From the NCBI GenBank assembly GCA_963812945.1, contig CAWEXD010000008.1:3658001-3722000 (forward strand): a stretch of 64,000 nt of DNA. The letters run 5' to 3'. The translations under genes and the position numbers were made by a program. The stretch comes from DASRDR01 sp963812945 [NCBI: uncultured Candidatus Rokubacteria bacterium] (GTDB lineage: Bacteria > Methylomirabilota > Methylomirabilia > Rokubacteriales). The notes beneath the pieces were generated by a model, which was not told the DNA's origin, did no database searches, and saw only the letters and a program-made list of their open reading frames with translations. This document shows, piece after piece, positions 8,383 through 17,748 of the stretch (positions are counted from its first letter, which is position 1; each line of letters begins with the position of its first letter).

Positions 8383-8922
8383 ATGACGCTGCCCGCCGCT
8401 CTCGCCGCCGTCGCCCGCGAGCTCGAGGCCGTCCGCGGGGAGGTCCTCCACGAGGCCGAGGGCCTCTCGCAGGGTCAGGCGGACTGGCGTCCGAGCGCCG
8501 ACGACTGGTCGGTCGGCGAGATTCTCCACCACCTCACGCTCGCCGAGATCAACACCGGCAAGCTCACGTCGAAGCTCCTGAAGGAAGGTGGCGCGGCTGC
8601 GGGCAACTATCCGCCCGAGCTCTCCGGGTTCGCGCCACTCCCGCCGTGGCCCCCGGGCCCGCGTGAGGCGCCCCCGGTCGTGCGCCCCGAGAAGGGCCAC
8701 CCAATCGGCCAGCTCCTGCACGACATGCGGGCCGCGCGCGAGCGCAGCCGGCAGACGCTCGAGCGCCTCGCCGCCGTCGATCCCCGCGCGCACACGTGGC
8801 GCCACTTCGCGTTCGGCGAGCTGGATCTCGGGCAGTGGTGGATGCTGCAGGCCCATCACGACCGGGACCACCTCCAGCAGCTCCGGCGAATCAAGACGAC
8901 GCCCGGCTTCCCCCGGGCGTGA
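8383..8922 (+). CDS. DinB family protein (four-helix metal-binding hydrolase/transferase fold)
   Basis: A 179-residue DinB-like protein. Putative metal-ligand histidines occur in the usual places: HHLTLAE near residue 47, and AHHDRDHLQQL near the C-terminus, with FAFGELDLGQW before it. Members of this fold include thiol transferases and many proteins of unknown role, so only the fold is assigned. GGGAGG precedes the ATG. Its 3' end overlaps the convergent DUF1989 gene by 32 bp. A second DinB paralogue lies at 58343-58924. Confidence 0.82.
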   Translation: MTLPAALAAVARELEAVRGEVLHEAEGLSQGQADWRPSADDWSVGEILHHLTLAEINTGKLTSKLLKEGGAAAGNYPPELSGFAPLPPWPPGPREAPPVVRPEKGHPIGQLLHDMRAARERSRQTLERLAAVDPRAHTWRHFAFGELDLGQWWMLQAHHDRDHLQQLRRIKTTPGFPRA

Positions 8923-9556
8923 CGGAGGGCTCGCCAATCGGCTTGAAGGTCACCAGCCGGATCGGGGTCGGGCGGCCGCCGTTGCACGGGTTGTGGATCT
9001 GGGGGCAGTTCGACACGACCGCCAGCACGTCCATCTCCGCCTTGAGGTCGACGTAGTCACCCGGCTTCGACCATCCGTCGACGATCGCCATCGATCCGTC
9101 GGCCAGCACCGGGACGTTCATGAACCAGTTCACGTTGGCGACGATGTCCTTCCGGCCCAGCCCGAACCGCCCGAGCGCGCGGAGGAAGTTGTCCCGGCAG
9201 TTCGGCGTGCCCTCGACGCCGTAGCGGAAGCGGTTCGACTCGCTGCTGCAGCAGCCGCCGATCGTGTCGTGGCGCCCGCACGTGTCGGCAACGATCGTGA
9301 AGAGCCGCCGCCCCAGCCCCGAGTAGAGCCCGTGGCCGGTCGTGAGAAAGATCGTCCCCGTGAACTTCATCGTGTCGGCGGCGTTGTAGCGCTCGCTGGA
9401 ATCAGCGGCCACGTAGCAGAGGAAATCGACCGCCTGGCGCCCCTCCAGGTCCACGATGCGGAGCACCTGGCCTTCGCGGACGACGCCCGCCCAGTCGCCC
9501 CCCGCCGGGATCGTCCGGTCGTCGATGATGCGTCCCGGGACCTCTCCGGCCGTCAC
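8891..9556 (-). CDS. DUF1989 / urea carboxylase-associated family protein
   Basis: A 221-residue protein starting with GTG; its GTGA overlaps the stop of the upstream DUF72 gene, which fixes the start. It matches the urea-carboxylase-associated (DUF1989) family along its length: an early RIIDDRTIPAGG, the segments GRQAVDFLCY, DTIGGCC, DNFLRAL, VNWFMNVPV and the C-terminal CPQIHNPCNGG. Such proteins often accompany urea or guanidine carboxylase genes, but none is present here, so the role is open. It is the last gene of the long pncB-trp operon. Confidence 0.85.
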   Translation of the reverse strand: MTAGEVPGRIIDDRTIPAGGDWAGVVREGQVLRIVDLEGRQAVDFLCYVAADSSERYNAADTMKFTGTIFLTTGHGLYSGLGRRLFTIVADTCGRHDTIGGCCSSESNRFRYGVEGTPNCRDNFLRALGRFGLGRKDIVANVNWFMNVPVLADGSMAIVDGWSKPGDYVDLKAEMDVLAVVSNCPQIHNPCNGGRPTPIRLVTFKPIGEPSVTPGGSRASS

Positions 9557-10608
9557 GTCCGTGCTCCGTTCGGCATGCCCGTCTCCCCCTCGTCGTCGCC
9601 CCCCCAGAGATCCAGCTCGGCCCGAGACGCGGCCGGAGACCGCCGGCGCGCGGGCCGCCAGGCCGCACGCGCCGCGGCGAGGTCCGGCGCCTCGAGTCCC
9701 AGGAGCCGCTTCAGGTCGAGCGCGTTCTGGGTGGGAAAATCCTCGTTGTTGTTGTTGAACGTGACGGCGACCTGCCGCGCGCGCCGGTGCAGCCGCCGGG
9801 CGCGCGCGGCGAGCTCGCCGAGCTCCTCCGCGCCGTACAGGTAGTCGTACTTCTCGGCGACCGTCGGCTCGAGGCCCGCGCGCTGGTCGAGCCACCCTTG
9901 GAGGTTCCGCCCGTGGAGGCGGAGGACGGCCAAGGTCTCGGTGGTCGCCGCGTCCACCCACGGCTGCCACACGGCGTCCACGGTCACGAGCCCGAGACCG
10001 TGCCGCTCGAGGAACGCGGTGACCTCCTCGGTCCGCTCGGGAATCCACGTCTCGTTCCGGAGCTCGACCGCCAGCGTCCAGCCGGGCAGCCGCGCGGGGA
10101 GCGAGGCGAGGTAGGCGAGCGTCTCTTCCTCGTAGCGGACCCACGGCGCGAGCTGGAACAGGACGTAGCCCAGCTTCCCCGCCGCGGCGAGCGGCGCGAG
10201 CGCCGCGCGGAAGAGCTCGAAGCAGCGGTCGAGCGCCTCGGGCGGCAGCGTGTCACGGTCCAGCTCGCCGCGGCGCCGGAGCGCGACGTCCTCCGGCAGC
10301 ATGAGCCGGATCTCCGGCGGCAGCGTGTCGAGGCGGGGGTGGTGGCCCGTCATCAGGCTGTAGGCCTTCACGTGGAACCGGAAGCCCGGCGGCGTCCGCT
10401 CGGCCCAGAGCTGGGCGTTCCGCGGCGACGGGAGCGCGTAGTAGGTCGAGTTGACCTCGACGCAGTCGAAGAAGCGCGCGTACCAGCGGAGCCGCGCCTC
10501 GGCTGACATTGCGGGCCGGGGATAGAATCGGCCGGACGCGACCAGCGACTGGTCGAGCCACGACGCGGTGCCGACGCGGTACTCCGTCGCGACGGCCTTC
10601 GGGGCCAT
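9553..10608 (-). CDS. DUF72 domain-containing protein
   Basis: A 351-residue TIM-barrel-like DUF72 protein. The family landmarks are EYRVGTASW at the start, FYP, the VEVNSTYYALPS strand, FRFHVKAYSLMT, VELRNETWIPE and VTFNNNNEDFPTQNAL near the C-terminus. The ATG at 10608 was preferred because it avoids running into folC; an upstream GTG at 10671 would add 21 atypical residues and overlap folC by 29 nt. The biochemical role is unknown. It is translationally coupled to the DUF1989 gene. Confidence 0.85.
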   Translation of the reverse strand: MAPKAVATEYRVGTASWLDQSLVASGRFYPRPAMSAEARLRWYARFFDCVEVNSTYYALPSPRNAQLWAERTPPGFRFHVKAYSLMTGHHPRLDTLPPEIRLMLPEDVALRRRGELDRDTLPPEALDRCFELFRAALAPLAAAGKLGYVLFQLAPWVRYEEETLAYLASLPARLPGWTLAVELRNETWIPERTEEVTAFLERHGLGLVTVDAVWQPWVDAATTETLAVLRLHGRNLQGWLDQRAGLEPTVAEKYDYLYGAEELGELAARARRLHRRARQVAVTFNNNNEDFPTQNALDLKRLLGLEAPDLAAARAAWRPARRRSPAASRAELDLWGGDDEGETGMPNGART

Positions 10609-10642
10609 CCCACCGTCGGGCCGGGCATCCCCGGCGGCGGCC

Positions 10643-11944
10643 TCAGCCGGCGTCGACGAGACCACGGGCACCGAGCCAGCGGAGCGCGTCCGCCACGACG
10701 AACAGCGAGCCCGCGACGCAGACGACGTCGATCCCGGGCGCCGCGAGCGCCTGCTCCAGGGCCTCGCCGGGGCTCGCGGCGAGGAGCACCTCGGCGTCCA
10801 CCGGCGGGAGCTGGGCGAGGAGCTCCCGCGGCGGCGTCGCGCGAGGGTGGTCCGCGGGGGCGAGGTAGATCCGGGCGGCGGGCGGCGCCAGCGCCTTCAG
10901 GATCCCGGCGTGGTCCTTGTCGGCCGAGACGCCGACGACCAGCGCCAGGCGCCGCCCCCCGAAGTAGTGGCGAAGCGACGCGGCCAGAGCCGTCGCGCCC
11001 GCCGGGTTGTGGGCGCCGTCGAGCACGACGGTCGGGCGCCCCGGAGCCCCCGGCACGACCTGGAAGCGCCCCGGCCAGCGGACGGCCGCCGAGCCTGCCC
11101 GCACGGCGGCCTCGGGCACCGCCAGGCCCGACGCCGCCGCGAACGCCCGGACGGCGCCGATCGCGAGCACGGCGTTGCCCGGCTGGTAGAGGCCCGGCAG
11201 GGCGAGCCGGACGTCGTCGTAGGCCCAGTCCGGGCCGCGAAGCCGGAGCCAGTGACCTGCGAGATCGCTCTGGAGCGTCTGGACCTCGAGCTCCTGGCCC
11301 TCGACGAGTAGCGGCACCCCCACGGCCCGGCAGCGCGCCTCGACGACGGCCATCGCCTCGGGCGCCTGGGCCGCCGAGATCGCCACGCCGCCGCGGATGA
11401 TGCCGGCCTTCTCGCCGGCGATGTCCTCGAGCCGCCGCCCGAGAAACTCCTGGTGGTCGTAGTCGACCCGCGTCACGACCGACACCAGCGGCGCCCCGAC
11501 GTTGGTCGCGTCCCACCGCCCCCCGAGCCCCACCTCGAGGACGGCCACGTCGGCCCGGGCCTCGTGGAACGCGGCCAGGGCCACGGCCGTCATCGCCTCG
11601 AAGAAGGTGGCCGCGCCGGCCTCGAGCGCGTGTCCGATCCGTGCGGCGTGTCGCGCGAGGGTCTCGCGCGGCACGGGGAAGCCGTCGATCCTGACCCGCT
11701 CCGTCACGTCGAGGAGATGGGGCGAGGTGTAGAGCCCGGTTCGGAGGCCGGCCGCCTGGAAGACGGCCGCCGCCAGGGCCGCGACCGAGCCCTTCCCGTT
11801 GGTCCCCCCGACGTGCACGATGCGGAGCGCCGCCTCGGGGCGGTCGAGCGCGGTAAGGAGCGCCTCGATCCGCTCGAGCCCGAGCCGCATGCCGGCGCGC
11901 TCCCAGCGCGCGAGGCCGAGCAGCCGCTCGAGGGGCGCCGTCAC
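10643..11944 (-). CDS. folC: Bifunctional folylpolyglutamate synthase / dihydrofolate synthase
   Basis: A 433-residue Mur-ligase-like enzyme that adds glutamate to dihydropteroate or folates in the cytoplasm. The P-loop is GTNGKGS (47-53); the family segments YTSPHLLDVTERVRI, FFEAMTAVALA, VLEVGLGGRWDATN and the late LDGAHNPAGA are all present. The start is GTG overlapping the accD stop (GTGA), so the two are coupled. accD-folC adjacency after trp genes is a conserved arrangement in many bacteria. Confidence 0.95.
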   Translation of the reverse strand: MTAPLERLLGLARWERAGMRLGLERIEALLTALDRPEAALRIVHVGGTNGKGSVAALAAAVFQAAGLRTGLYTSPHLLDVTERVRIDGFPVPRETLARHAARIGHALEAGAATFFEAMTAVALAAFHEARADVAVLEVGLGGRWDATNVGAPLVSVVTRVDYDHQEFLGRRLEDIAGEKAGIIRGGVAISAAQAPEAMAVVEARCRAVGVPLLVEGQELEVQTLQSDLAGHWLRLRGPDWAYDDVRLALPGLYQPGNAVLAIGAVRAFAAASGLAVPEAAVRAGSAAVRWPGRFQVVPGAPGRPTVVLDGAHNPAGATALAASLRHYFGGRRLALVVGVSADKDHAGILKALAPPAARIYLAPADHPRATPPRELLAQLPPVDAEVLLAASPGEALEQALAAPGIDVVCVAGSLFVVADALRWLGARGLVDAG

Positions 11945-12792
11945 GGGACCGGGGACTCGATGGGCTCCGCGAAGAACGCGAGCAGGCGCCGCAGGGTCTC
12001 GCGGAGGTCCTTCCGCTCGACGACGAGATCGACCATCCCGTGGTCGAGCAGGAACTCCGAGCGCTGGAAACCCTCGGGGAGCGGCTGGCGGATCGTCTCC
12101 TGGATCACGCGAGGGCCCGCGAAGCCGATCAGCGCCTTCGGCTCGGCCAGGATCACGTCCCCGAGCATGGCGAACGACGCCGTCACCCCGCCGGTGGTGG
12201 GGTCCGCGAGGATGACGAAGTACGGCACCCGCTCCTCGGCCAGCCGCCCGAGGGCCGCCGACGTCTTCGCCATCTGCATGAGCGAGAGGACCCCTTCCTG
12301 CATGCGGGCCCCGCCGGAGCACGTCACGACGAGCAACGGGATCCGCTTCCGCGTGGCGAACTCGATCGCCCGCGTGATCTTCTCGCCGACGACCGAGGCC
12401 ATGCTCCCGCCCATGAACGCGAACTCGAAGACGCACACGACGACCGGGTGCCCGCCGATCCGGCCGACCCCCGAGACGAGGGCGTCCTCCCGCTTGGTCT
12501 TCTCGCGGGCCGAGCGGAGGCGGTCGGCATAGCGGCCGCGGTAGTCCTTGAAGCCGAGCGGGTCCAGGGAGCGAAGCCCGGCGTCCCGCTCCTCGAACGA
12601 CCCGGGGTCGAGCAGGAAATCCAGGCGCTCGCGCGCCGAGAGCCGGAACGGCTGGCCGCAGCGCGGGCACGTCCGGGCGTTCTTCTCCACGTCCGCCCGG
12701 TAGACGATCTCCCGGCAGGTCTCGCACTTGGTCCAGAGACCTTCGGTGGTCATCTTGCTGCGCGGCTTGTCGCGCCCGAACAGCCAGGCCAC
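11941..12792 (-). CDS. accD: Acetyl-CoA carboxylase carboxyltransferase subunit beta
   Basis: A 283-residue carboxyltransferase beta subunit, which with AccA moves the carboxyl group from biotin to acetyl-CoA to make malonyl-CoA. The N-terminal zinc ribbon has CETC and CPRC pairs; the crotonase-like carboxyltransferase core includes GFKDY, VFEFAFMGGSMASVVGEK and SGGARMQEG. accA is not in the window. The gene lies between trpA (9 bp upstream) and folC (4 bp overlap). Confidence 0.96.
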   Translation of the reverse strand: MAWLFGRDKPRSKMTTEGLWTKCETCREIVYRADVEKNARTCPRCGQPFRLSARERLDFLLDPGSFEERDAGLRSLDPLGFKDYRGRYADRLRSAREKTKREDALVSGVGRIGGHPVVVCVFEFAFMGGSMASVVGEKITRAIEFATRKRIPLLVVTCSGGARMQEGVLSLMQMAKTSAALGRLAEERVPYFVILADPTTGGVTASFAMLGDVILAEPKALIGFAGPRVIQETIRQPLPEGFQRSEFLLDHGMVDLVVERKDLRETLRRLLAFFAEPIESPVP

Positions 12793-12801
12793 GGCCCCTC
12801 C

Positions 12802-13632
12802 CTACCCCGCCGGACCGCCGCCGTTGCCGGCGGCCCCCGCTCGCGTGGCGGCCTTCAGCGAGGCGATGAAGTCCCCGGCCTTCGTGACCAGCGCGGGATC
12901 CTCCGCCAGGCGCTCCACGAGCGCGACGATGGCGCTGCCCACGACGGCCCCGTCCGCGTGCCGGACGACCGCCGCGACCTGATCCGGCGTCGAGATCCCG
13001 AAGCCCACGCAGACGGGCTTGGTGGTGACCGCGCGCAGGTCGCGCACGAGCCGCACCAGCTCGGGCGGCACCTCCGTGCGCTCTCCCGTGATCCCCGTCA
13101 GCGGCACCAGGTACACGAAGCCCCGGCTGGCGCGGGCGATCCGCCGCAGCCGATCCGGCCCGCTGGTCGGCGCCGCCATCGCGACCAGGTCGAGCGCGGC
13201 CGCCTCCGCCGCCCGCGCGAGCGGCCCGCTCTCGTCGACCGGGCAGTCGGGCACGATCAGCCCGGCCACGCCCGCCTTCGCGAGATCCTGCGTCACCCGC
13301 TCGAGCCCGTACCGGTGGAGCGGGTTCAGGTAGGTCATGACGACCAGCGGGGCGCGGATCCGGCCGCTGACCCCGGCGAGCACCGGCAGGAGGCGATAGA
13401 GGCTCGTCCCCCGCTCGAGGGCCCGGACGCCGGCGCGCTGGATCGTCGGCCCGTCCGCCAGGGGGTCCGAGAAGGGCAAGCCCACCTCGATCACGTCCGC
13501 GCCCCGAGCGTCCGCCTCCGCGATCAGGCTCGCGGTCGCCTCGAGGCTCGGGTCCCCGGCGCAGAAGTACGGGATGAGCGCGCGCTCCCCCCGCGCGCGA
13601 AGGCCCGTGAACACCTCGTCAATGCGCGACAC
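12802..13632 (-). CDS. trpA: Tryptophan synthase alpha chain
   Basis: A 276-residue TIM barrel that cleaves indole-3-glycerol phosphate to indole and glyceraldehyde 3-phosphate. The catalytic residues Glu49 ([11 protein letters not shown]) and Asp60 ([10 protein letters not shown]) fall at the same numbers as in the enterobacterial enzyme, supporting the GTG start at 13632; a longer frame upstream would add 26 unrelated residues. The start overlaps the trpB stop by 14 nt. Confidence 0.96.
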   Translation of the reverse strand: MSRIDEVFTGLRARGERALIPYFCAGDPSLEATASLIAEADARGADVIEVGLPFSDPLADGPTIQRAGVRALERGTSLYRLLPVLAGVSGRIRAPLVVMTYLNPLHRYGLERVTQDLAKAGVAGLIVPDCPVDESGPLARAAEAAALDLVAMAAPTSGPDRLRRIARASRGFVYLVPLTGITGERTEVPPELVRLVRDLRAVTTKPVCVGFGISTPDQVAAVVRHADGAVVGSAIVALVERLAEDPALVTKAGDFIASLKAATRAGAAGNGGGPAG

Positions 13633-14860
13633 GGCGATCTCCGGGCCCCCCGGCCTCTCCGCCGGGCGCGGTGCGCCGGGCGGCGCGCACGGTGTCCACG
13701 TCCTTGTCACCCCGCCCCGAGAGCCCGATCACCAGGCGGGCCTCGCGCGGCAGCGTGGCCGCCAGACGGACCGCATGGGCGACGGCGTGCGCCGACTCGA
13801 GCGCCGGGATGATGCCCTCGAGCCGGGTCAGGAGGCCGAGCCCCTCGAGCGCCTCCTCGTCGGTCACGGAGACGTACTCGGCCCGGCCGGTGTCCTTCAG
13901 CCAGGAATGCTCGGGCCCGACTCCCGGATAGTCGAGCCCCGCGGAGATGGAGTGGGCGGGCTGGATCTGGCCGTCCTCGTCCTGAATCACGTAGGACAGG
14001 CTGCCGTGGAGCACCCCCGGGATGCCCGCGGACAAGGGCGCCGCGTGGCGGCCGCTCCGGAGCCCGGCGCCGGCGGCCTCCACCCCGACCAGACGGACCT
14101 CGCGGTCGCCGAGGAACGGGTGGAAGAGGCCGAGCGCGTTCGATCCCCCGCCCACGCACGCGACGAGCACGTCCGGGAGCCCGCGCAGCTGGCGCCGCAC
14201 CTCGCGGCCGATGACCGACTGGAGGTCGCGGACCAGCATCGGGTACGGGTGCGGCCCGGCGGTGGACCCGATGCAGTAGTAGGTCGTCCGGACGTTGGTG
14301 ACCCAGTCCCGGATCGCCTCGTTCATCGCGTCCTTGAGGGTGCGGCTCCCCGAGCGCACGGGAATCACGCGCCCCCCGAGGAGCTCCATCCGGAAGACGT
14401 TGAGCGCCTGGCGCACGGTGTCTTCCTCGCCCATGTAGACCTCGCACTCGAGGCCGAGGAGGGCCGCCACGGTGGCGGTAGCGACGCCGTGCTGCCCGGC
14501 CCCCGTCTCCGCGATCACCCGGGGCTTGCCCATCCGCTGGGCGAGAAGCCCCTGGCCCAGCGTGTTGTTGATCTTGTGGGCCCCGGTGTGGCAGAGGTCT
14601 TCGCGCTTGAGATAGATCCGCGCGCCGCCGGCATGCTCGGTGAGCCGCTCGGCGAAGGTCAAGGGTGTCGGCCGCCCCACGTACTCCCGCGAGAGCTGGG
14701 CGAGCCGCTCGCGGAAGGCCGGGTCGCGCCGTGCCTCGCGGTACGCCGCCTCCAGCTCGAGGAGCGGCGTCATGAGAGTCTCGGGCACGTACCGGCCGCC
14801 GAAGGCGCCGAAGTGCCCGGACCGGTCGGGCAGGCGCGGGCGCTCCGGGGCCCTACCCAC
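13619..14860 (-). CDS. trpB: Tryptophan synthase beta chain
   Basis: A 413-residue PLP enzyme that condenses indole with serine. The PLP lysine is Lys96 in HTGAHKINN, and [16 protein letters not shown] and the late GRGDKD are visible. The start is taken as GTG at 14860, giving the family-like [15 protein letters not shown] soon after and an 8-nt overlap with trpF; a GTG at 14866 is equally possible. It forms the alpha2-beta2 complex with TrpA. Confidence 0.96.
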   Translation of the reverse strand: MGRAPERPRLPDRSGHFGAFGGRYVPETLMTPLLELEAAYREARRDPAFRERLAQLSREYVGRPTPLTFAERLTEHAGGARIYLKREDLCHTGAHKINNTLGQGLLAQRMGKPRVIAETGAGQHGVATATVAALLGLECEVYMGEEDTVRQALNVFRMELLGGRVIPVRSGSRTLKDAMNEAIRDWVTNVRTTYYCIGSTAGPHPYPMLVRDLQSVIGREVRRQLRGLPDVLVACVGGGSNALGLFHPFLGDREVRLVGVEAAGAGLRSGRHAAPLSAGIPGVLHGSLSYVIQDEDGQIQPAHSISAGLDYPGVGPEHSWLKDTGRAEYVSVTDEEALEGLGLLTRLEGIIPALESAHAVAHAVRLAATLPREARLVIGLSGRGDKDVDTVRAARRTAPGGEAGGPGDRRVAH

Positions 14861-15509
14861 GGCCACCCCCGCCGGCGTCCTCGAGAGCGGCGGCCGCGGC
14901 GCGGGCCGCCCGGACGAAGCGCTCGATCTTGACCGGATCCTTCCGGCCCGGTGCGGCTTCCACGCCGGAGTTGACATCGACGCCCCACGGCCGGGCGACG
15001 CGGATGGCCTCGCCGACCGTTTCGGGCGTGAGCCCCGCCGACAGGATCACCCGCCCCCGGCCGGCCGCCGTGCGGGCCAGCGTCCAGGAGATCGGAGCGC
15101 GCGCCCCGCCCTCGCTCCAGCGGGCCGGACTGTCGAGGAGGAAGGCCGCGGGCTTGTAGCGGTCCATCTGGGCGAGGTCGCCCACCTCCCGGATCTTGAT
15201 CGTCTTCACGACGGGGCACGGCATGGCGGCCAGGGTCTCCGGCGGCTCGGCGCCGTGGAGCTGCACGGCCCCGAGCCCGCACTCGGCCACGACCGCCGCC
15301 ACGTGGGCCGGCGAGTGGTCCCAGAAGACCCCCACCGGGCACACGAACGGCGGGAGGCCCGCCACGATCGCCGCCGCGACGGCGGGAGAGACGTACCGGG
15401 GCGTGCCTTCCACGAAGATCAGCCCGAGGGCGTCCGCCCCGGCCTCGGCCACCCGGAGGGCGTCGTCGAGATTCGTGATCCCGCAGATCTTGACGCGAAC
15501 CGGCGTCAT
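14853..15509 (-). CDS. trpF: Phosphoribosylanthranilate isomerase
   Basis: A 218-residue TIM barrel catalysing the Amadori rearrangement of phosphoribosylanthranilate. It begins with the hallmark VKICGIT, with the cysteine as catalytic base, and carries VQLHG, LLDS and the late [10 protein letters not shown] with the catalytic aspartate. The ATG overlaps the trpC stop (ATGA), fixing the start. Confidence 0.95.
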   Translation of the reverse strand: MTPVRVKICGITNLDDALRVAEAGADALGLIFVEGTPRYVSPAVAAAIVAGLPPFVCPVGVFWDHSPAHVAAVVAECGLGAVQLHGAEPPETLAAMPCPVVKTIKIREVGDLAQMDRYKPAAFLLDSPARWSEGGARAPISWTLARTAAGRGRVILSAGLTPETVGEAIRVARPWGVDVNSGVEAAPGRKDPVKIERFVRAARAAAAALEDAGGGGRG

Positions 15510-16336
15510 GGAGCGCTGGTTCCCTTGGGACCGGGCGGGTCGCCGGGGTCGCCGGCCTCGCCCAGGAGCTCCCGCAGCTTTCGCGCCGGATCGCCGCTCC
15601 GCGAGAGCGACTCCCCGACCAGGACCGCGTGGGCGCCGGCGGCCCGGGCCCGCAGGACGTCGGCCCGCGTGGCGATCCCGCTCTCCGACACGAGGCAGGC
15701 CCCGGCGGGGGCCCGGGGCGCGAGACGCTCCGTGGTCCCGAGGTCGGTCCGGAACGTCGTGAGGTCCCGGTTGTTGATGCCGATCAGGCCGGCCCCGAGA
15801 TCGGCAGCCCGCTCGAGCTCGTTCTCCCGGTGGACCTCCACCAGCGCCGAGAGGCCGAGCCCCTTCGCGGCCTGGAAAAGGTCGGCGAGCCGGTCCGGCT
15901 CGAGGATGGCGACGATCAGGAGGACGGCGTCCGCGCCGTGGGCCCGCGCCTCCCACAGCTGGTACTCGTCGATCACGAAGTCCTTCTCGAGCACCGGGCA
16001 GTCCACCCGGGCCCGGACGCTGTCCAGGTCCTCGAGCTCGCCCTGGAAGTGGGGGTCGGTGTGGACCGAGAGCGCCGCGGCGCCCGCCCGCACGTATTCC
16101 GGCGCGCGGGCGACGGGGTCGAAGCCGTCGGCGAGGACGCCCTTGACCGGGGAGGCGCGCTTGAGCTCGGCGAGGATCCGCACCTCGCCGGCCGCGCGCG
16201 GCGTCAGCGCGGCCGCGAGACTCCGCGGGGGGGCGAGCGCCGCGGCGCGCGTGGCGAGGGCGCCGCGGGGGACGGCCTCGCGCCGCGCGGCGACGTCGAC
16301 ACGCTTCCGGGCGACGATGTCGTCCAGGAGGCCCAT
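15506..16336 (-). CDS. trpC: Indole-3-glycerol phosphate synthase
   Basis: A 276-residue TIM barrel that closes the indole ring. It begins with LLDDIVARKRVDVAARR and shows ILAELKRASPVKG (catalytic lysine), VLEKDFVIDEYQ, LIGINNRDLTTF and LVSESGI. The ATG at 16336 was chosen over one at 16372, which would add 12 unrelated residues and overlap pncB. trpE, trpG and trpD are not in the window, so the pathway is completed elsewhere. Confidence 0.95.
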   Translation of the reverse strand: MGLLDDIVARKRVDVAARREAVPRGALATRAAALAPPRSLAAALTPRAAGEVRILAELKRASPVKGVLADGFDPVARAPEYVRAGAAALSVHTDPHFQGELEDLDSVRARVDCPVLEKDFVIDEYQLWEARAHGADAVLLIVAILEPDRLADLFQAAKGLGLSALVEVHRENELERAADLGAGLIGINNRDLTTFRTDLGTTERLAPRAPAGACLVSESGIATRADVLRARAAGAHAVLVGESLSRSGDPARKLRELLGEAGDPGDPPGPKGTSAP

Positions 16337-16349
16337 GGCATCGAGTCGC

Positions 16350-17558
16350 TCAGAAGTCCCCGCGGCCCGCACCGGACCCGGGGAGCTCCAGCGGAATGCC
16401 CCGAAGCTGCTCGAGGACGTGCTCGCGGAGCGTGCGGGGCGGCGGCAGGTCGCGCGCGATGCGGCCGCCCCGGATCAGGGGCTTCAGGAGATCCTCGTAC
16501 GCCCCGCCGCACGAGCACGGCATCACCGGCCGGTGGGCGGCCACGACGACGGTCTTCCCGCAGGCGCGGCAGCGCAGGACTCGCTTCGAGCCCGAGTGCT
16601 TGCCCCGCTTGGCGATCGGCTCGCCCTCGATCTCCATGATGTCGAGCCCGAAGTTGAGGACCGGCGCGTTGGCGATGGCCGTCCCCACGCCGTAGGCGTC
16701 GACCAGCGGGTTCAGCCGCGGCATCTGGTACTCGTCGATGCCGCCGGTGGCGATGATCTTGACGTGCTCGAAGCCGCGGAAGTCGAGCTCCCAGCGGACC
16801 TCCTCGAGGATCCGGTAGAAGTCGCCCCGCCGAGAGGACGGCGTGTCGAGCCGGACAGCGTAGAGGTCGCGGCCGAGCGCCTGGGCCACGCGGATCGCCT
16901 CGAACTTCTCGTCCTGGAGCGTGTCGATCAGGGCCACGCGGCGGACCTTCGGGTCGATCACCTCGTTGAACGCGCGTAGCGCCTCCACCGTGTCCCCGAT
17001 CAGGAGGACCAGCGAGTGGGGGATCGTCCCCATGGGGTCGGCCTCGATCAACTCGGCCGACTTGGTCACGGCGACCCCGTCACAGCCGCCGACGAAGGCG
17101 TTCCGCTCGATCATGGGGGCGAGGCCAGGGTGCATGCGCCGGGCCCCGAAGCTGATCACCTGGCGCTCCCCCGCCGCCTTCTTGCAGCGCGCCGCCTTGG
17201 TCGCGATCCCGGAGGCCTGGCAGAGGAGGCCGAGGAGCGCCGTCTCGTACTCCGCCCAGTCCACGTAGACGCCCTCGACGGTGAGGATGGGCTGGTAGGC
17301 GCCGAACACCGTCCCCTCGTCCATCGCCGTCACGTCCACCGGCAGCCCCTCCAGGAGATGGGCGGCCTCCTCGATCCCGGCGAGGATTCCCCAGCGCCAG
17401 TCCCCCGGCAGGCTCTTCAGGTACACCTCCGCCTTGACGCGCGCCCGGTTGCCCCGGGCCCGGAGGATCTGGACGGTCCGGTTGAAGTAGACGTCGGCGA
17501 CCTCGCCCGCCTTGATCTCCTGGTGGGTCGCCAGGTGGAAGGGGCGCTTGTCGGCCAC
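16350..17558 (-). CDS. pncB: Nicotinate phosphoribosyltransferase with C-terminal zinc ribbon
   Basis: A 402-residue enzyme of NAD salvage, making nicotinate mononucleotide from nicotinate and PRPP. Recognisable parts are HQEIKAGEVADVYF at the start, SFGARRMHPG, FVGGCDGVAV, LIDTLQDEKFEA and the phosphate site IIATGGIDE. Near residues 340-365 there is an added CRAC...CSC zinc-ribbon-like element, as in shorter archaeal-type members. It is the first gene of a leftward run into trpCFBA, an unusual but physically tight link of NAD and tryptophan genes, 13 bp apart. Confidence 0.92.
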   Translation of the reverse strand: MADKRPFHLATHQEIKAGEVADVYFNRTVQILRARGNRARVKAEVYLKSLPGDWRWGILAGIEEAAHLLEGLPVDVTAMDEGTVFGAYQPILTVEGVYVDWAEYETALLGLLCQASGIATKAARCKKAAGERQVISFGARRMHPGLAPMIERNAFVGGCDGVAVTKSAELIEADPMGTIPHSLVLLIGDTVEALRAFNEVIDPKVRRVALIDTLQDEKFEAIRVAQALGRDLYAVRLDTPSSRRGDFYRILEEVRWELDFRGFEHVKIIATGGIDEYQMPRLNPLVDAYGVGTAIANAPVLNFGLDIMEIEGEPIAKRGKHSGSKRVLRCRACGKTVVVAAHRPVMPCSCGGAYEDLLKPLIRGGRIARDLPPPRTLREHVLEQLRGIPLELPGSGAGRGDF

Positions 17559-17594
17559 GCTCAGCCCTCCGTCCGGGCCCGGCCGGCCGGGGCC

Positions 17595-17614
17595 GGCGGC
17601 GCCCAGGCGCCGCC
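17595..17614 (-). promoter_or_regulatory. Perfect 9-bp stem hairpin in the pncB-trp leader
   Basis: Two 9-bp arms (GGCGGCGCC and its complement) are separated by only 2 nt, 37 nt before the pncB start. With so small a loop it would open to a shorter stem, but it is still strong. It may be a leader structure controlling pncB translation, a protein-binding palindrome, or a chance product of high G+C. Confidence 0.3.
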
Positions 17615-17719
17615 TGTCCGGTGGAGGAAGGCCTCCCCGGGAAGGAGGGACGCGGGGTCAGCTGCGCGCGAGGTCAAGGGGTTGTCCCTGTCAGCCCGAG
17701 AGCCGTTAAAGGTGCCAGG

Positions 17720-17748
17720 ATTCTAGCAAACCCCCCCCACCCCCACAA
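17720..17748 (-). promoter_or_regulatory. Candidate promoter for the pncB-trp operon
   Basis: On the minus strand TTGTGG (17748-17743) and TAGAAT (17725-17720) are 17 bp apart. The -10 matches consensus at five of six positions. The spacer is dominated by G-runs, which is unusual. Transcription from here would give a leader of about 150 nt before pncB that includes the 17595-17614 hairpin. Confidence 0.4.

Noticed and set aside
12040-13812. A 590-codon open frame on the plus strand across accD and trpA
   Set aside because: Spans two conserved leftward genes and their junction and shows no family features.
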